Origin: Bdellovibrionaceae bacterium UBA5009
GTDB lineage: Bacteria > Bdellovibrionota > Bdellovibrionia > Bdellovibrionales > Bdellovibrionaceae
Reading direction: 5' to 3'
Assembly: GCA_002396665.1 (NCBI GenBank)
Contig: DGYJ01000079.1
Span: 1,570 to 7,835 of the forward strand
DNA length: 6,266 nucleotides
A program made the translations under genes and the position numbers. Within the stretch, counting starts at the first letter, position 1. The number at the start of each line of letters is the position of its first letter. Below, piece after piece: positions 5,152 through 6,266 of this stretch. A model generated the notes under the pieces. It was not told where the DNA came from, did not search any database, and saw only the letters and a program-made list of their open reading frames with translations.

Positions 5152-5874
5152 CTACTTGTGTTTTTTTGCTGGGGCTTTCGCTGCAGGTGCTGCAGACGCT
5201 GCCGGAGCTTTTTTTACTTCAAGAAGTTCAACATCAAACAACAAGACTGAATTTGGTGGAATGCCTGGGCGTCCAGATGGACCGTAAGCCAAGTCAGAAG
5301 GGATCACCAATTTGTACTTCGCGCCTTCTTTCATCAAAGTCAAAGCCTCTGTCCCCCCTGGGATAACGCCACCCACTGGAAATTCTGCAGGCTCACCACG
5401 ATCGTAGGAAGAATCAAATTGAGTTCCATTTGTTAAAGTCCCTTTGTAGTGAACTTTGACCATGTCTTCTTTGGTTGGCGTTTTTCCTTCGCCTTCTTTT
5501 TCAACAACGTATTGCAAACCAGAGGCAGTTGTTTTTACGTTTGGTTGAGATTTGTTTTTTTCCAAAAACTCTTTACCTTCTTTGATATTTTTATCAGCAA
5601 TTTCAGCCTGTTTCTTTTGCATGTTTTCTTGCAATTTTGTCATTGCTTGCTGAATTTCTTCAGGCTTCATTTCGTTTTTGCCTTGGGTCGCATCTTTAAT
5701 TGCTTGCGCTAAAACTTGAGTGTTCAAATCAACACCTGTGTTTTTAATATTTTGACCAATTTGTTGCCCAACAGCGTAGCTGATCATTTGATTTTCATCT
5801 TTCAAATCAACTTTTTTGTTACAACCCAGTACAACTGCAGCTAATACGATCAGACCTGCTGATAACTTATTCAT
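5152..5874 (-). CDS. FKBP-type peptidyl-prolyl isomerase lipoprotein (Mip/FkpA-like)
   Basis: Probable outer-membrane or periplasmic proline isomerase/chaperone of the Mip/FkpA group. The 240 residues contain: a lipoprotein signal (1-17) ending in VLG-C18, with Asn at +2, compatible with outer-membrane sorting; an FKBP_N dimerisation region (about 25-110) with ISYAVGQQIGQNIK and a long Lys/Gln-rich helix; the FKBP domain (about 118-220) with VHYKGTLTNGTQFDSS, EFPVGGVIPGG, SDLAYG and PPNSVLLFDVELLEV; and a low-complexity Ala/Pro/Lys tail (221-240). Pocket residues Y143, F153, D154, F165, V170, I171, Y197 and F213 are kept, but G174 stands where most members have Trp (VIPGW). The start is secure: AAGGAG lies five bases before ATG 5874. 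It has its own promoter and is followed by pdxH after 6 bp. Confidence 0.94.
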   Translation of the reverse strand: MNKLSAGLIVLAAVVLGCNKKVDLKDENQMISYAVGQQIGQNIKNTGVDLNTQVLAQAIKDATQGKNEMKPEEIQQAMTKLQENMQKKQAEIADKNIKEGKEFLEKNKSQPNVKTTASGLQYVVEKEGEGKTPTKEDMVKVHYKGTLTNGTQFDSSYDRGEPAEFPVGGVIPGGTEALTLMKEGAKYKLVIPSDLAYGPSGRPGIPPNSVLLFDVELLEVKKAPAASAAPAAKAPAKKHK

Positions 5875-5879
5875 GAAAT

Positions 5880-5885
5880 CTCCTT
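5880..5885 (-). promoter_or_regulatory. Strong Shine-Dalgarno of the FKBP lipoprotein gene
   Basis: AAGGAG on the minus strand, five bases before the ATG at 5874-5872. It is the strongest ribosome binding site in the window and suggests abundant translation of the lipoprotein. Confidence 0.8.
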
Positions 5886-5906
5886 AAATTAAGAAAAGTT
5901 AAAAAC

Positions 5907-5935
5907 AACATACAAGAAGATTTCGGCGATGTCAC
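5907..5935 (-). promoter_or_regulatory. Candidate promoter of the FKBP-pdxH operon
   Basis: On the minus strand GTGACA (5935-5930, five of six to the -35 consensus) and TATGTT (5912-5907, four of six to the -10 consensus) are spaced by 17 bp. The predicted start near 5900 would leave a leader of about 25 nt carrying the AAGGAG site. Confidence 0.5.
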
Positions 5936-5950
5936 ATATAACATGTGGCA
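5930..5950. repeat. Imperfect 21-bp palindrome in the FKBP/EamA intergenic region
   Basis: Half-sites TGTCACAT (5930-5937) and ATGTGGCA (5943-5950) are mirror images except for one position, around the centre ATAAC; the inner five base pairs, CACAT/ATGTG, are perfect. The palindrome covers the -35 hexamer of the FKBP promoter and lies 41 bp upstream of the divergent transporter gene, a sensible place for an operator. The arrangement superficially resembles CRP/FNR-type sites but does not match that consensus. Confidence 0.45.
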
Positions 5951-5991
5951 ACACAGATGCACCCATCAAGCTCAAAAGGTCACAGTAAATC

Positions 5992-6266
5992 ATGGACATC
6001 ATCATTTATCTTCTTGGATTGTTTTGCCTAGGCCTTTCAGCCCCTCTGATTCGATTGGCAGAAATCTCTCCAGAGCAAATTGGATCCCTTCGCTTTATCG
6101 GGGCCTTCGCGATACTGATCCCCTGGGCCTTGCTGCAAAAAGATTTTCGCCACCTGTGGTCTCGCCCCAAAGCCCACAAATCCCAACATCTTTGGATCTT
6201 TCTAACGGCTTTTTTCTTTTTTCTGCATCTGTGGACCTTTTCATTTTCGGCACAAAACACCAGCAT
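5992..6266 (+). CDS. EamA/DMT-superfamily transporter, 5' part (3' end outside window)
   Basis: Inner-membrane drug/metabolite-type transporter of the EamA family; members export amino acids, nucleotides or other metabolites, and the substrate cannot be read here. Ninety-one codons are present before the window ends. The N-terminal hydrophobic segment MDIIIYLLGLFCLGLSAPLIRLA is followed by EISPEQIGSLRF, the usual loop leading to an Arg near the second segment (FIGAFAILIPWALL), a basic cytoplasmic loop (RHLWSRPKAHKSQH) and a third segment (LWIFLTAFFFFLHLWTFSFSAQNTS) whose end resembles the family's A-x-x-x-TS turn. A full member has about 300 residues and ten segments, so about two thirds is missing. 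ATG 5992 is the first possible start because an in-frame stop lies at 5986; AAAAGG sits about 12 bases upstream, slightly far. It is divergent from the FKBP gene. Confidence 0.82.
   Translation, partial: MDIIIYLLGLFCLGLSAPLIRLAEISPEQIGSLRFIGAFAILIPWALLQKDFRHLWSRPKAHKSQHLWIFLTAFFFFLHLWTFSFSAQNTS

Noticed and set aside
5449..5712. Phe-rich plus-strand frame resembling a membrane protein
   Set aside because: It is the antisense of the Lys/Gln-rich helix of the FKBP lipoprotein, which naturally reads as Phe/Leu.
5937..5991. Plus-strand promoter for the EamA gene using TATAAC at 5937-5942
   Set aside because: The sequence 17 bp upstream (AAGAAG) has no -35 resemblance; TAAATC at 5986 likewise lacks a partner.
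6006..6266. Minus-strand open frame at the window end
   Set aside because: The plus strand here encodes a convincing EamA-type membrane protein from ATG 5992; the minus frame is Arg/Lys-rich antisense of hydrophobic codons.
1..6266. CRISPR array, tRNA, insertion sequence ends or attachment sites
   Set aside because: No spaced long repeats, cloverleaf-like sequence, transposase frame or terminal inverted repeats were seen on either strand.

Overview
The window looks like ordinary chromosome from a Gram-negative bacterium of moderate GC content. Densely packed genes, Lys/Asn-rich proteins, an outer-membrane-type FKBP lipoprotein and the gene mix would suit a Bdellovibrio-like deltaproteobacterial lineage (Bdellovibrionota). 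That placement is an impression from protein style, not a proven assignment. No rRNA, tRNA, CRISPR array or insertion sequence is visible.

Layout. Bases 2-565 (+) hold the 3' part of an unrecognised gene, followed by a hairpin-rich gap. Bases 780-1329 (+) hold a compact type II toxin-antitoxin operon, brnT-brnA, with its own strong sigma70-like promoter. Convergent to it on the minus strand lies a small XRE-family DNA-binding protein (1339-1587), 16 bp downstream of a complete M17 leucyl aminopeptidase gene (1604-3091). The aminopeptidase is divergent from a plus-strand pair: a cytoplasmic endonuclease/exonuclease/phosphatase-fold protein (3145-4137) and apaG (4150-4539). Convergent to apaG is a minus-strand pair: a Mip/FkpA-like peptidyl-prolyl isomerase lipoprotein (5152-5874) and pdxH, the pyridoxamine 5'-phosphate oxidase (4549-5145). 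The window ends in the 5' part of a plus-strand EamA/DMT-type transporter (5992 onward).

The genes do not form one pathway. They are short independent units: toxin-antitoxin, peptidase plus regulator, nuclease-like protein plus ApaG, and periplasmic foldase plus vitamin B6 enzyme. All junctions between convergent genes are very short (9 bp at both 1330-1338 and 4540-4548), with no clear terminator.

Most interesting points: (i) two well-spaced sigma70-like promoters (745-773 and 3108-3136) whose predicted start sites fall on or within a few bases of the start codons, implying leaderless mRNAs for brnT and the EEP gene; (ii) palindromes or repeats embedded in three promoters; (iii) an FKBP domain whose usual pocket-floor tryptophan is glycine; (iv) a lone XRE regulator sandwiched between the peptidase and the toxin-antitoxin pair. 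No clearly new multi-gene system was found.
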